Below are positions 1 through 13,494 of a stretch of DNA of 64,000 bases, piece by piece. The stretch is from Melanocharis versteri (Eukaryota; Chordata; Aves; Passeriformes; Melanocharitidae). The DNA lies in contig VZTG01008661.1 in assembly GCA_013397845.1 (NCBI GenBank), forward strand, positions 124,001-188,000, given 5' to 3'. The translations under genes were made by a program, and so were the position numbers. Every line of letters begins with the position of its first letter. Positions within the stretch are counted from its first letter, which is position 1. Under the pieces are notes generated by a model. It saw only the letters and a list, made by a program, of their open reading frames with translations. It was not told where the DNA came from and made no database searches.

Positions 1-1296
1 TCAGGCCATTTATGGGGTGTGATTTGTGAGAAGGTAGGCATTTAATCAGCTTAGGCATTAAATACGCCCTGACACAAGAGCCTGGACAATGCTTCCACAG
101 TTTCAGTTCCTTCCAGACCTGCTGTGAGAAATAATCTCGTGTTCTGTAATGAGAACAGTAAATTACAGGAAAGCATGCGAAATAAAATGGCCATGAATCT
201 TCCACGCTCCCTGATGAGACCCCCACTAATTAGAAAGGTGAGAGAGGCTTTTCCTGGAGCAGAGCCAGAAATGTGCCTGTGTCACCATTTCACAAAGTTA
301 CTTAGTGGTTCAAGTCGCTGGGTTTCCATTTCTCCAGGGTATTTCAGTCCTCCCATAGAGGCTGGATCTGGACATGTTCTGCTGATGCTCATTAAGTGAT
401 GTCAGCCAAGGCCATGGTTCAGGATTCCTCAGGGGAATTTTTCCTGTTCTGGTTTCACTATAAATAAGTGAATAACACTGTAAATGCAAGGGTCCTAACC
501 ATCTGGACTCCAAGCACAGTTTTGACTAATCTGTTTCTTTCTCAATCAGTTTGTCTAATATATCCTGTCCTGTGCCCTGTGTACCCACACACACACAGAG
601 GCCCAGGCGCATCTGTGCCCCATCCTGAGAACAAATGGCATAGCCTGGCCTCCACCATATTATTAAACTCTCCTGACCTTCAAAACCATGTGGCTACTTT
701 CAGGCAAGCCCCTAGGAGTGGCCTCTGACCCAAACCTGAAGTCCCTGAGATGCTGCCAAGGAACCTTTGCCCAGCACTGGTTATTATGAGGCAGATTCCT
801 GGGAAAAAAAATAAGGACTGTAAGGGCTACTGCCTGGCTCTAACAGGCAACTGAATGCCATATGGGAGGATAAAGTCTTGCTTTAAGAGTTTCTCATTTT
901 CTCTGGGGCAGGGAGCACAGTTTGTTCTGGTTTGTTACTAAAAAAGAAGCAGAACTCACAAAATGATTTAGGACACCGTGATTTCCCAGTCTGTTCGTCA
1001 CACCCTATCCTGGCTGGTCCATCCCATGTGAGGCTGTCTAACACTTCGTATTGTTGCATCTCAAATGCCATCCACCTGTGGGAACTGAAAAGAAACCCCA
1101 TAACAGTAACCCAGCCTTTGACCAACACAGAGCATCAAGTCACTGGCAGGGAATAAACATCCTTCCTGCGAGCCAGAGATAACATTCATTTTCTCCATCA
1201 GCCTCTCGGTGCACAAACACTGTCTGTCACCAGGAACCGATCTTAGAAATCTCTCACAAAGAACATCCTAGACAGTAATGAAGTTTCAGGAATATT

Positions 1297-1309
1297 AAAA
1301 AAAAAAAAA
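1297..1309. repeat. A13 homopolymer
   Basis: Thirteen consecutive A. No recognisable retrotransposed sequence lies upstream, so this is a simple homopolymer rather than a tail. Confidence 0.9.
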
Positions 1310-3252
1310 TCACTATTTAAACATAACTGAGCTGACTGAAAATAATAGAAGTGCTGTTCACACAGAGAATAAAACCAGAAATTTGCCAGCTATCCCTTTC
1401 TTCTTCCTCTTTTTTCTGTTGAAGAGGAGCTGCTACATCAGGTTTCCTTCTCTTTCCCTTTTTAAGAAATGTCACTGCACTTTGTGGAATGCACCCTCTG
1501 GTAGATCACCTAGCTGGGTCAGAGAGCCAAAGCACCCAGAGACCAGGGGAATTACCAGGAAGGTGGCTACTGCCTCTTGCTAAAATAGTCCAATTGGCTT
1601 GATGCCAAAAGCCCAGTGTCCACAACAGGGACAGACAGCAACATGGGACTCTCGTACCAATGCTGCATCATCAGCTCACGGCCCAGCCTCGCACTAAGAG
1701 CAGAAGGAGACATCACAGTTCCCTCTATTGACTACCAAATCCATCAATCTACTTGCACTGGGCAGAGATGGCAAAAACTCATTTTAAGGTATCACTACCG
1801 CCTGCACAGAGAGCTGGCAGTCACATCATGGGATCACAGCTCCTACCAGCATGAAAGCCCAAGAAGCTCCTCTGCTCCCTATCAGTGACTCAAGCTACAG
1901 GGCAAGGAGGCGTGAGGATTGTTGTAGGATACTGGTGAGTATCTGTCCTGTTATCAAGGTGCCCACAGCAGTGACAAATCTTAAGAGTTCAGACTGGGAC
2001 AAATCAATCAGTCTGTCTTGTATCCTTGGTGTCCTACTGGAAATTAAGGGCCAAACTAAACGAAAAGACTTGTGTCTTGTAACAGATATATTGCTCACAG
2101 CCCACGCACTCCATATATGCAAATAAATATACTGTATGTAGCAATCATGGATACTTTGGCAGGCATGTTCTCTGGAGCTCTTGAAATGTGTGTACTAGGA
2201 GCCAAACATGCATCCTCAATACTATAACGCAGGGTGTGCTTTGGAAAGGTTGCTAGTCCCACTCAACACACTGGTTTGGTGTACGTTCAAAATAAACCAT
2301 ATTCTTTTTAAAGGATGATAGACCCAGTGTGAACACTTGGAGGTATGAGGTGCAGCATTCTAGTAAAATAAAAATTCCAGGGCACCAGACTGGGCATGGG
2401 AATTCAATTTTCTGTCGGCAGGCTTTTGTCTGGATGTGCTGCTGCTCTCCCAGAGTGCTCAGGAGGTAGCAAAAAGCAGGAATCATTCCCAAAAGCAGTC
2501 TGGTTAGAGTCACACAGCTCTGGAGGTGAGGAGAGGTCCATAGCTTAGATTAGGGCAGCCAAGCCAATCTCACTCAGGGCAGAGGCCAGGCTCTGGCAGG
2601 GCTTGATTCACTAGTGTTTACATGGCCGAAGTCCCCTGGATACCAGGATTTGGTTTCTCTTGGGCTTACTTTTAGAAATATGATTCTGAGAAGGGAAAAT
2701 ATTTTTCTCCGTCCCTTCACCATCCAGCCTCTCTAGTCACTGCCAATGCCACCTGCAACAGCCCAAGGGTCTGCACTGCTGTAATATTTGTGTTTTCTTG
2801 CAGACAAATCATGCCCTCCTTGAACATTCAAAACACCTTGCAGACACCTCCAGTGGGTTACAGACACCGCTGGCACACCAACCACAATGCAGTGCCTGCA
2901 GGGATTAAAGGGAGGGCATCAGCAAGGGACCATCATCCTTAGATGCATCTACAGTCACAGTCCCTCCCTTTCCCTTTGCTGTGAGCAGAGAAGTGCAGAG
3001 ATCCTCAGAGGTTTGAAAAACATGCTTACATGCCTTGGAGCAACTGGGCTTCAATTGCTTTCTTCATCTGAATTCCTTCCATTTGCCTGATTAGCTGCTC
3101 TAATCAGAGACAAAAGAGATGCAGTCAGATCCCATCCCATCTCCTGCGCCTCCCCAGGCACTGACTTAGGGTAGACAATGGGAGCATCTCTGCTCTTCAC
3201 AGCTGGCACCCCAGCTAGAAAAAAGGATGGTGGGGAGAATGAAAGAGCTGAT

Positions 3253-3272
3253 CACACACAAACGTGTGTGTG
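3253..3272. repeat. CA/GT inverted repeat
   Basis: A CACACACA run is followed after three bases by GTGTGTGTG, giving a short perfect hairpin arm pair. It is probably a microsatellite that inverted or arose by replication slippage. Confidence 0.7.
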
Positions 3273-5248
3273 CACAGACACAAGAACAGCAGACCATAAG
3301 AAGTGACCTTTGGGGAAGTGCACAGAGGAGCTTTGTTGTTCTTCCATTTGGTATCAGAACTCAACATTTAAAACAAGGGGTTTTTAACTTTCATTTTCAT
3401 TCATGAGTGTCTGCTATACAGAGCCTAATTAAAGCCCCTCTGTTTCCAGAGCAGTGAAAATATGCAACCTGTATATAAACGCTTTCTCTACAAGCTGAAA
3501 AGCCTAAATGATGTTATTCAAATCTACTTAAGAAACAAGCAAATTTTAAACCTGGAGCAGTCTCAGAAGTAACTTCCAACTATAAAACAAAGCAATGTGG
3601 AAATACAGCTTTGAGAAAACATGGTCCTGTTCTTCATTTAAACAGACATATTTATTGATGGTAAGACATAATGCATTTCAATCTCAGCTGAATAACTCGC
3701 CTCAAAGGTTTTGAAAGAGATACAAATCTATTTTGAAAATACATTTCCTTCTGTAAGCACAAAAGATGTCCAATTTACATTTTTCAAGCATGTCATATTT
3801 TCTGAACAGAAAAGCACATTAAAAGGTGAAGGCAGAAGTCTGCAAACTTGCAACATTCTTTCCCAAGAAGATGTGTTTTATTTGTGCCCTAATAAACATA
3901 AATAAAGCAAGGCAACATCTAAGAAAATTAAGAGCTAGGCAGAAATGTAGAGGAAGGTCTGACAGCAACAGAACACAATATTAAGAATTCTTCATGTCTA
4001 AAAGTGAGTTTTGGGAGAATTTAGTGCTTTGCACTGTAATGTGCTTCAGCAATTTAGCCCAAAGAGGAGAGAGGAATTTGGGCTACTGGATTCTTTTGCC
4101 AGGAAGAGAAATCTTTTTTTTTGATGTCAGAAAAAAATATATATAACTGACATCCAGGCATCACCCTGAAAGAGGACCCAGCTTATGGATTCTGCTCTGT
4201 GCAACTTTAGCCTTCCATGAGGCCTCAGTTTTTACTGCCTTTCCCTGCAGTGCTGTGTAGCACCAGGAAAAACAGAGATCCCCTTCACCATCTGAAAACA
4301 GCTGAAATGCATTTTAACTTCCTTGTGACATTTAGTCATCTTTCCCTGACTGATTTTCATGTATTTTACATGCAGTAAGGACTGAATTTCAAAGCAAGTG
4401 GTGGCCTCACGAGGTGGAGAGGGGGTTTCCTGGGCAGAGGGGTTCCACAGAGCTGGGCAGCCCTGGCCCACACTGGCAGCTCACAAAGATAAAGCTGAAG
4501 CAGGTTTCCTCCTACAGGAGTCACCTGCTCACTGATGGCTTCAGGCTAGGACTTTACCATGTGTATGTGGCATTACAACTTCATAGTTGATATCTGATGA
4601 TCAGCTGCTGGGAACAGCACCAGCACCTCCCAGCCATTTCCCGGGGGAGGATGTGACAAACCTGGCACTGTGGCAGCTTCCACAGCAGTGTGGGCACAGC
4701 TCTGTTACACAACAGATCCCATCGCTTCCCGTGGGGGCGGGAGGCGGGGTGCCCATGGCATCCTTAGCCTCCTCTGCTAAACCCTTCTCTGCATTTATTT
4801 ATTAATAATGCCCAGCAGTCCCCTGTAATAACAGACGTGACATTTTGGAAAGGAACATGTGAGAGGACGAGATGCTGGCGCAAAAGCTGGGAAACATTTC
4901 CTCCTGCATTGCACAAGCCAATCTGAACCCCCATGCTCCTGTGTCTGCTGATGCAAATGTACCAGGCAGGACAGGCAGGAACTGTGGCTTGCCCATCTCC
5001 CAGCTGTCTCAGTGACACCCATGGGCCATTTGCTCCCCAAACTATTTTTGCTGTTTGCTGAGATTCGTTGAGGAGCACAGTAAACATGAAACCTGACAAC
5101 TAGGCCACATTCAGCTCCTCACAGCAAATATTCTCGAGTATTTAACACCTTGAATGTGAAGAAAAAATAACTTATTGAAAGCAAATATGTTGAATAAGAG
5201 CCCTGAAACACAGCTATAAGCACTGAGGTGTCCACAGATATGTCACCA

Positions 5249-5309
5249 TTCCTCCATCCCTCTGTCCTTCCATCCCTCCTTCCCTTTATCCCTCCTCTCA
5301 CTGTTTCCC
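5249..5309. repeat. Pyrimidine-rich CCTT/CATCCC low-complexity tract
   Basis: About 60 bases are almost purely C and T, built of diverged TCCC, CCTTC and CATCCC units. The open reading of the opposite strand across it (Arg/Gly-rich) is a by-product of this composition. Confidence 0.8.
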
Positions 5310-6324
5310 TGAGGATGAATCCCACCTCCCATGCACCATGGCCTCTTTTTTCAGCAGATCACATCCTTTGGCACCTCTTCTATGCAGCCATTCAGGAGCC
5401 ATGAGTTTGCTGGCTCTGTGCTGGCCTCCAGCAAACACAGCATCTGAGAGCAAAGCCTGCACACTTTTTGTAAATTTAGGCTCTAATCATGCTGTGGCTT
5501 GATCTCCTGTTTGCAAAATGAGCATATTAATCCTTCCTTTATCCCACTGTTTATCAGCCTTGACTCACAAGATTGTAAATTCTCTCTGGCAGGGGAGTCT
5601 GTTAGGATGTGTTCTTGGTTCAACAGAGCCTTGAAACCCCTAGGAGTTTCTAAATGCTGCTGTTCATGTATTATCATATTATTCATCCTGAATAACTTCT
5701 GAGTTGTATCTTTAAGCAAAGACTGCTGTTTCCCAAACCTTAACTTCAGAGTGCACAAGCCAGATTTATCCCTGCTGTCGTGCCATTAAGTTACATTACT
5801 GTTAATAATTCCTTGCTCTGAACACGCTGGCTTGTACTACCCCATTTTGTGCTTCTTCTGCAAGTGATAAAGGATAGCTTTGAGGAATTTTCATTGCAAA
5901 AGAAATCAATTTTCAGCTCTCAGGGGAAGATAGCAAGGGCCATATAAGGTGATCTCACACCACCACCGCTCCCTTTAACAAGACTGTAGTTTTTTTTGCA
6001 AGCTGTACATCTGGATGCCAGCTTTCCAAGCACTGGGGTTGATCTATCAAACACTGCAAAACAATCTATCTTTAAAATGAATGATGATGCAAATTGTTCT
6101 CAGAAAAGAAATCTATCAAAGAAAAGAACATAAATTAAAGATGGGACATGTTGGCAGAGGAGGAATGCTATGTGGTTTACATCAAGTTAATCCACTGCCA
6201 AAACTTTCTCTGATTTATATGCTAAAATGGCAACTCTAGACTAAAGGTAAAAGGGGCACATTGCCAACACAGAGCCTGTTTCTGCAGAGGCTCTGCACAT
6301 GCCTAACTCCCTGTGTGCTCCTAG
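5310..6324. other. Non-coding stretch, nothing recognised
   Basis: No gene or transposon was recognised. The segment 5760-6120 is AT-rich, with TTAATAATT and ATGATGCAAAT motifs (the latter resembles a POU/octamer site). It could be regulatory, without further support. Confidence 0.5.
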
Positions 6325-7010
6325 GCTTCTTGGAGGAAGAGCTTCTTACTCCACCACCACGCTGGAGGTGCTGATGTCCCGCCCAGCAGCCAGCGGAGGA
6401 ACAGCTGCTCAGCTGGATGCCCGGGAGCTACGAGGAGGAGTTTCGTGAGTGGTGGCATCTCCTCCACACCCGGCAGGCCTGGACCCAAGCTCAGCCTGGC
6501 TCCCAGCCGCTGGTGGCTTGTGCAGGCAGGGAAGGCTGTCCTGGAGCCTCCTTGGTCCCAGCATCTCCGCCGCAGCATTGGCAACTCCCAGCTGAGGAGC
6601 TCAGCCCCGGCCCCAGTGCAGTGACTGCGGTCCTGCTCACATCCCTGTGGGATCCCAGACTTGATCCAGGGCAGTGTGCTTGTGATTAGCAGGGAAATCA
6701 TTAACAACTAACAACCTGTCCCTGCTGTGACTCTTTCAGCCACTGACCAGGCTCTCCCCCCTGCAGAGGGGCTCAGAGCCCGCCGTGCAAGGCCCTGCTC
6801 CAGCAGCTCCAGCAGCGAGGAGCTCCACCAGAGGGGACAAGGAGCCCTGTGGATGGCTACGGAGGGTGGATGTTCAATGGGACCCATCTGACCCTTGGCC
6901 CTCGGGATAGGAACACAGCAAGACTCGTCACTTGCTGCAGTTACTGACAATGTGCAGCGCACAGTTGAGACCCCTTCCTCCTTCAGCAGCGGGGGAGACT
7001 TGGGGGACAT
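6325..7010. other. GC-rich patch with an exon-like block at 6325-6444
   Basis: This patch has clearly more G, C and CpG than its flanks. Positions 6325-6444 (120 bases) are preceded by a pyrimidine-rich tract ending in CTAG and followed by GTGAGT, so they have the outline of an internal exon on the plus strand. Two of three frames are open. The translation matches no family I know, and overlapping frames are open on both strands over 6321-6707, as is usual in GC-rich DNA. It may be a small CpG-rich regulatory patch or an unknown exon. Confidence 0.2.
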
Positions 7011-9610
7011 TTACTTCTGTCCATTACACACAAAAATTCCATAGCACGAACATCAAAACTGCAGCGTCAGGCACTCTGGAGTTGAGAAGTGCCAGAAATA
7101 AGATTGCTAAACTGTCCTTTATTTAGTCTACTTTTGCATATGTACTTGATAAGGTCTTTAATTACATGATCTCATGTTTGCAGTTGTATTATTAAACAAA
7201 CACAAGGAAGCCCAAATCAAGCTGTACAGCAGCTCAAACAAGGGTTTTGCTAATTTTCCAGTTCTTAGTGTGAGTGAGAGCAGCATTTTTAGCCACCAAA
7301 TTCTCATTTGCCAAACCTGTTGTGTTCTGCTAGGCAGCCCCTTTGCTGATAAAATGGGAACCAAGGCTATTAGGAGTGCTGGGAAGAGCCATCAGAAGCC
7401 ACATGTGAATTTGTCAGCCCCTGTTACAGGCTGAGCAAGGTCCCAGCTAATTGATGGGACAAAGCAATTTCTGTGATTGAAAGTCTATACTAGAGATAAA
7501 GCACTGCATTATTATCAGGTGCAGCTTTGATTTTTCGTTAATTACTATACTAACTTTGGAAAGGGGGGGAGTGTTTATCCCACATAAGGCAAAGAAAACC
7601 AAAGAGTATACTTGGCAGAGACACAGTGTATTTGTCTGGGATGAAAAACAGGACATATCTGCTGGTAGACAGCTATCCAGGGAGGTATTTTTCCCCTGCT
7701 GCACTGTTTCTCTTGGCAGCATAATGTGCTAACTTTAGAAGTGTCTGAATGCCTTTGCTAAACTATTAGCACAAAATAAGCTCCTTTGTGTTTCACCCAT
7801 TCATGCTTCTTAATTTATGTTCTGGCATAACTTTTCCTTGTATTGTGCAAGTCAAGAGTCTGCACATGGGGCCAGAATGTGTTTGTGCACAGGCGACGAT
7901 CAGGACAAGTGCTCTTGAAGTCGATACAACTGCACCAGAAAGCCAGACCCCACTGTGTCTCTTATTTACAGTGAAATTCACACATGCCTACCTTGAAATC
8001 TTGCTCAGAAAGTAACTGTACCTTCCTCTGCCTTGGGGTTGATGACAGGCTAGTCAGAACCAGGAGCGAGCCGTGGTGCGTGGGGCCAGAGCTGTGCTCA
8101 CCACCCTCTGCGGGTCTGGGCTCCCTGTTTGCCCCATGCTGGCAGAGCCAGAGGCCACCATGAAGTCCATCAGCAGAGCCAAAACATGCCTAAAGTGAAG
8201 TGATCCTTCTTCTTTTGATTAGTGTCTGTGTTACAGCAATGTGTTTTATTGCCTGGGAAAGAGACAATAAAAAAAATCTGCAGCAATAAATAATGTGAAA
8301 CAGGATATTCAAGAACAATAATCCAAAGCACTGCATGAAGTGAGGGCCTTTCCCTTAAAACTCTGCACACTGCAAGTTCCCTGGGGCATCAAAAACCCAT
8401 TCTTTCATGTTCTTTATGGAACTAAGGGAATTGCTGGTTCTTGACCTATCAAGAAAATATATATTTTATAAAGGGTGATACCGAGCCAAGAAGTCTAATG
8501 CTCTGAAGCTTGACTGACTGACACAGTTTGCAGAAACAGCTGCAGCCCAGGAAGTTTAAAACTTCACTTTTCCAAACCTAGAGTAATTCACTGCCTTCCC
8601 AGTGAAAAGGACAGGGAAGCAGAAGTGTTTTGGGTGCATTTACTTCTGGAGAAGAAGTGTAGTCTTTAACTCCCCTGAAGGCAGCTCTCTAAAGCAGGCT
8701 GCTGAGCGCTGGGATGGGAGCTCGCTTGAAAATCTGGGGTGCTGGAAAAGGCATGGCCAAACCCCAGGTAAACAGGCTGCTGATGCCTGTCTGAGACCCT
8801 TTTTACAGATGGGGAGCAAAAACAGGAAAAGCCACTTTAACAGGAGCCTCCAACCTCTGCTCAACCCACCCTTGCCCAAACCAAGCTGCAGCTCTACCAG
8901 TTCGGAGGCCTGAGCTGGGTGTGGGGGTTTAGAGTTGTGGCTGCCTGACCCTGCTGCCCCCACACCTTCAGGGACAGCAAGGGGGGACTGATGTCTCTGA
9001 AGCCACCAAAGTACCAGCGTTTTGGCATCCCCAGAGAGCTGAGCTCTGACACTGACTTTTCCTCTCACACATGTGTCCCGAGGCTGCACAGCTGCTAAAA
9101 ACTGTATGCTGAAAACACGCTCCTCCATCCTGACTCCTTGAGGGCTTTCTCTCAGATTTCAAGCCCTAGAAATGGGTACTTTTCATCTTTAACTGTGCCT
9201 TGCTCTACCCTCTTCACAAGAGGATGCTCCTGCAACGTCTGTGAAAAGCTGCAGTTCCAAAGCAAAGCTCAGCTCGCACAGCTCACAGCACAGATGACTG
9301 GGAAAGAAGGATGGAAAGCAAGAGGAAAAGCGAGCACCAGTGCACCCAGTCTTGTTGCAGCCTTCCAATGTCGGCCAACACAAATACAGGATGACTGCAA
9401 AGCTGGCAGGTAGAAGTTAAATAAAGGTACCTGCCAACTGGAGGGTGAACGTGATGCTAAGAAAACGTGGCTAAGTGCAACACATGAAGTGGTCCAATGG
9501 AAAACAAAATAAGCATCTACGTTATCTCTTTTTGAACTGTTTATAGCTGGGTCTAATCACAGTCCTATTAAGGTCAATGGACAGATTCCAGGTAGCCAGG
9601 GCTGAAGCTG
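7011..9610. other. Non-coding stretch, no gene recognised
   Basis: No gene or transposon was recognised. A 162-codon frame on the minus strand (8640-9128) is the longest in the window, but it overlaps a 103-codon plus-strand frame, has biased Leu/Ser/Gly content and resembles no family. I treat it as chance. Confidence 0.5.
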
Positions 9611-9658
9611 GCTTTGGCTCCATAGCTTTGGCTCCATAGCTTTGGCTCCATAGCTTTG
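9611..9658. repeat. 14-bp tandem repeat, about 3.4 copies
   Basis: The unit GCTTTGGCTCCATA is repeated three times perfectly (from 9611, 9625 and 9639), followed by a partial GCTTTG. Perfect identity between units indicates a recent expansion and a likely variable-length locus. Confidence 0.95.
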
Positions 9659-11680
9659 TTCGAGGATGTTAACAAATATGTTTCATGGTGTATAATGGGT
9701 AAGAAGCACCACTGCTGCCTCTTGGCTGCACAGTTCAGAACAAGGAACAGGCCCAACAGCCCTAGGGCAGAAAGGCAGCTCTGTCTGCTGCAGCAACACA
9801 TCACTTGATTCAGATGCAAACTCTCTAATTTATGCAGACAGACATACTTGTACACAGACAAACATGCCGGGTTTTCATCCCAGTGTATGGATGAGTGGGC
9901 TAATGAAAAGAGATGACATCTTTCTCTTACACACACGCAGTCACCTACACAAAACCATGCTAAAAATATTTTGTAAAGGCAGCAGTCAAGTACATTGAAT
10001 AGGGAACAGCAGAATTAAGACTGCCTATTCATTTTGATACAGTTCTAAGAATTAAAGTTAAGCAATAATAGTATTGTCCTCAGTGTTACATTAACAATTC
10101 CTGCTCTATTTGTTCTGAAAGTACATGCCTTGTATTAAAAATATCTTCTTTTTTTTTTCCTGTCTAAAGTCTTGGGGGAAAAAAACAGGAAACAAAATCA
10201 CAGTCTTTATTTGTAAAAGTTTCTGGACAGTTTTCTCAGGAAAAGCAAAAGCAAAAACACAGAGATTAGAAAATGTCAGAGTTAGCGCTGCCCAAACATG
10301 GATACACTTTTGATTTGCTCACATGTCCATCTCCAAATAAAGTGAACCAAAACTGCACAGCCAGCCCTGGCTTTTGAGTGACTAATTCTGCAAACTCAGT
10401 GGCAGTCTTTTAACTAAAGACATCTATGCATTTAAATTCTGAGGGGAGATTTCCCTATCCATTTTTCTAAAAGGAAGATGAACTCTGTGTCAGGGTGGTT
10501 CCCCCACCACTGGCACTACCTGAGTCACTGGCAGTGGTTGGCTGCCACCCCCATCTACGAGCAGCCTGAAGGAGGAGACACTTCAGCCACATGTTTGGTG
10601 ACTAAGCTCTTATACCTCTCCTTCACATCCACTCCACACTTGAGCTGTTCTGTGCTTTCCCCTCAATCTGTCCCAGTTCCAGGCCTGTCACCTAATTTCT
10701 CCACTCACTGAAGTCCCAGTATCCCCATCCTGCCAGCGGTATCCCTATTTCTCTTCTTCCCACTAATCTCATTGCTCAGCCATTCTCAGTTCCCCATTTC
10801 CAGACTTTTTGCTATGGATTTCAAGTTCTCCCTTATTTTCCACCCTTTCTATCCCTCATGTCTCACCACCCCATTCATCTCCCTCCATTTCTCTTTCAAT
10901 TTAGTTGAGGCAGCAACATCCCTCCTGCCTGGGCTCAGGAGGATGCAGGGACACGGTGAGGCCAAGCCCTGTGGTTTCAGTGCACTGCCATGGCCAGGAT
11001 GGTCCTGAATATCCCTGCACTGGATCATGCTCTGTGCAGATACACCATTTGGGGGGCAAATTAAAGAGTTCAAGTGAGTCACTGCTGAACATGTGAAAAT
11101 CAGAATTTTTCCTAAAACTTGCTACCAAGGCAGATTTTAGTGGCCACTGGAATTTGAGGGAAGGAGTAAAGACACATGCTGAACGTGGGATCTACCCGTG
11201 CCAAGCATACCCTCCCCATTCAAAAGCAGCAACCCTCCCATCTTTGGTACAGAAAAACAAATAATTTAGAATCTTGGTTGTTTCAGGAATGATTCAATGG
11301 TAAGAGTTTTTTACATCTCTGTAGCATATCTTAACCAAGGCTTTTGGACATGTCTTGTAAGCCTCAGACAACTCTATTCTCCCAAAGGGTGGGAGAATGA
11401 TGGATAAACAGATGGAGAATGATGAACAAACCATCTGTGCACCCACAGCAACCCACCAGCTCCTCGGGTAGCCTGCAAGGACCCTCTGGGCAGCTCCCCA
11501 AGGGTGGGATCTTTCTAGTTACACCTTAACAGTCACCACATCTAATAAGTGGTGGGAAATAGAGGGTGTGTTCCATGCTTATCACTACACAATTAATTAT
11601 TTCACCTAAGGACAACACAAAGCACATGCAGCTTATTGCAATGCTGAGACACCCATCTCGTCCTTCAGAATAGAGCAGCC

Positions 11681-11698
11681 TTTTTTTTTTTTTTTTTT
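11681..11698. repeat. T18 homopolymer
   Basis: Eighteen consecutive T. On the minus strand this would be an A tail, but the sequence on its 5' side in that orientation matches no transcript or retrotransposon I recognise. Confidence 0.9.
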
Positions 11699-11920
11699 CC
11701 AGGAATAAACACAAATGTTTGTCTTTCCTGACATCATTCCTTCCTTAGCTAAGCCAGGATCACTCACAGGACTTCTCCCAAGAAAAACCTGATCCTCCAT
11801 TCTGCATTCATGGGTTCTGCTCCAAGAGGCTTTCATACAGCTCTCTATATGAGCTGGCTTCTAGTTAATATCTGTACTGTTCCATGCCTACTTTTCTTGC
11901 TGAAAGATAGGAAAAAATGG

Positions 11921-11945
11921 CTTGTTTGTTTGTTTGTTTGTTTTT
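11921..11945. repeat. (GTTT)n microsatellite
   Basis: About five GTTT units run into a short T run. Confidence 0.9.
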
Positions 11946-13494
11946 AAATCATCCCCTGGACAGATGCATCATCACTTGAACATATTCATCATCACTAAAT
12001 ATTCAATTGGAACTTGCAGACATGAACCATAATGGCATAAACTCAGTCTTTGTCTGGAAGGGACAGAGTGGGTAATTTATCAGAAAACAGGTAGAAAAAA
12101 GGTGCCTTTATGCTTTCCAATGTCTAGGAGATATCCAGGACTCCATTTCAAATATTATCTGAAAGGTAAAAGTCTTAAGGACTTGAAAGACAGCACTGAG
12201 GCTTCCCAGACTACTTTCCTACACTGATTTTACCACTTGGACCTGAAGAGCCTGAACAACATGTTTTAGTTATTGCAGGGAACTTCACCAAAGCAGGCAC
12301 GTGCTGGCATGATTTTAGGGCTGCAGGTGAAGTTCTCAGAGGAAAAGTTGTGCTTCATTTGCCAGCCCGTCTCCCCAGTTTATTTGTGCATCCATAACTA
12401 AGGAAGTTTACATAAAGACCATGAAATGCAGTAACACACATCAGCTCTCAGTGAATGCCAAGAGACAAGGTGGGCGGAAAGGGACTGCTGTTGATGTGTG
12501 ATGAATTTTGGGGGCTGGTAAACCACAGAATGAGGATCTCAACCAAGGATTTTCTGGATTTTTATAGTTGGAAAACTGAATCCCAGAGTCCTGCAAGGTG
12601 TTTGTACCGTTTTTATTCAGGTCCTTTATGGAGTATAGAGAAACAATTCTTTTTCTATTCACACATCACTTGGCTCACGTTGTGCAGCAACAAATAAGTT
12701 CGTGATTCTTCCTGCCATCCCTTAAGTCTGGGTTGACACATTCACATCTGAGATTTCTCAAGATAAAATATATGTCCACATGTCCAGGAAGTCTGCAGCT
12801 ACCATGGTGGGAATGCCAACCTGCTCCCTCCACCTGGCCTGAACACATTTCATAATGACTCTACACATCGAACAGCTACAGGCGCACCATGTGAGTCCAG
12901 TGCTCCCCAGAACTGCAGGTTTACTGTACCTGCAGTGTACATCCAATGCCCGGATGTGCAGCAAATCCAGCCAGCACAGTGGGAGCGGGACCTATGGCTC
13001 GGGCCCACTGCAACAGGGCTGTAGTGGCACAGTAAAGTGCAATGCTTTCCAAAAGCATCAGACATGCACACACAAGAAGGTTTCTGGACATGTGGCAGCC
13101 CAGATAGATCTACTGCCTTTTAACTCCAAGCTGGTCACGTAACATCTGGAAACCCTGGACAAATACAGAAAATACTCAAGACTTTCTGGGTAAGGCTTTG
13201 GTCAAAAAAAGTGATTATGCCAGTGGAAGTGAACAAAACATCATGGCTAAATTACAATTTGACACCAAGATCCACTGGTATGTTCTGCCTGCATCACAGG
13301 CTGATGCACACAAGCCATGGGCAAATGACTGGCTGCATAGCTCATAAATACTTTTTTTATTCTTTGTGAAAGAAAACGTTGTTTGAATGCATATTGTAAG
13401 TGAAGCAGAATTACTTGCTCTCAATCTTTTGACAGTCACCTATGACAGATCTACAGAAAAACATCCTTTTAACTAAACATGTGACTGTCGGGCA

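Larger units (their letters stand above)
1..5248. other. Non-coding stretch, no gene recognised
   Basis: No exon, RNA gene or transposon is recognisable here on either strand. Open frames are at most 111 codons and overlap each other in several frames, as expected by chance. Small simple runs include (AC)n at 584-596, an A13 run at 1297-1309 and a CA/GT inverted repeat at 3253-3272. The part around 3395-3560 is AT-rich with homeodomain-like TAATTA cores and could be regulatory, but nothing in the sequence proves this. Confidence 0.55.
9659..13490. other. Non-coding stretch, no gene recognised
   Basis: No exon, RNA or transposon was recognised. Small homopolymers and a GTTT repeat occur inside it. 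The region 10480-10900 is C/T-rich on the plus strand without a repeat unit. Confidence 0.55.

Noticed and set aside
2805..2912. Exon-like open stretch after TTTTCTTGCAG
   Set aside because: The acceptor is good, but the frame closes after about 35 codons with no donor and no recognisable peptide.
8640..9128. Longest open frame (162 codons, minus strand)
   Set aside because: It overlaps an open plus-strand frame, lies in a GC-richer patch, lacks any recognisable domain and has biased composition. A frame of this length is expected by chance in 64 kb.
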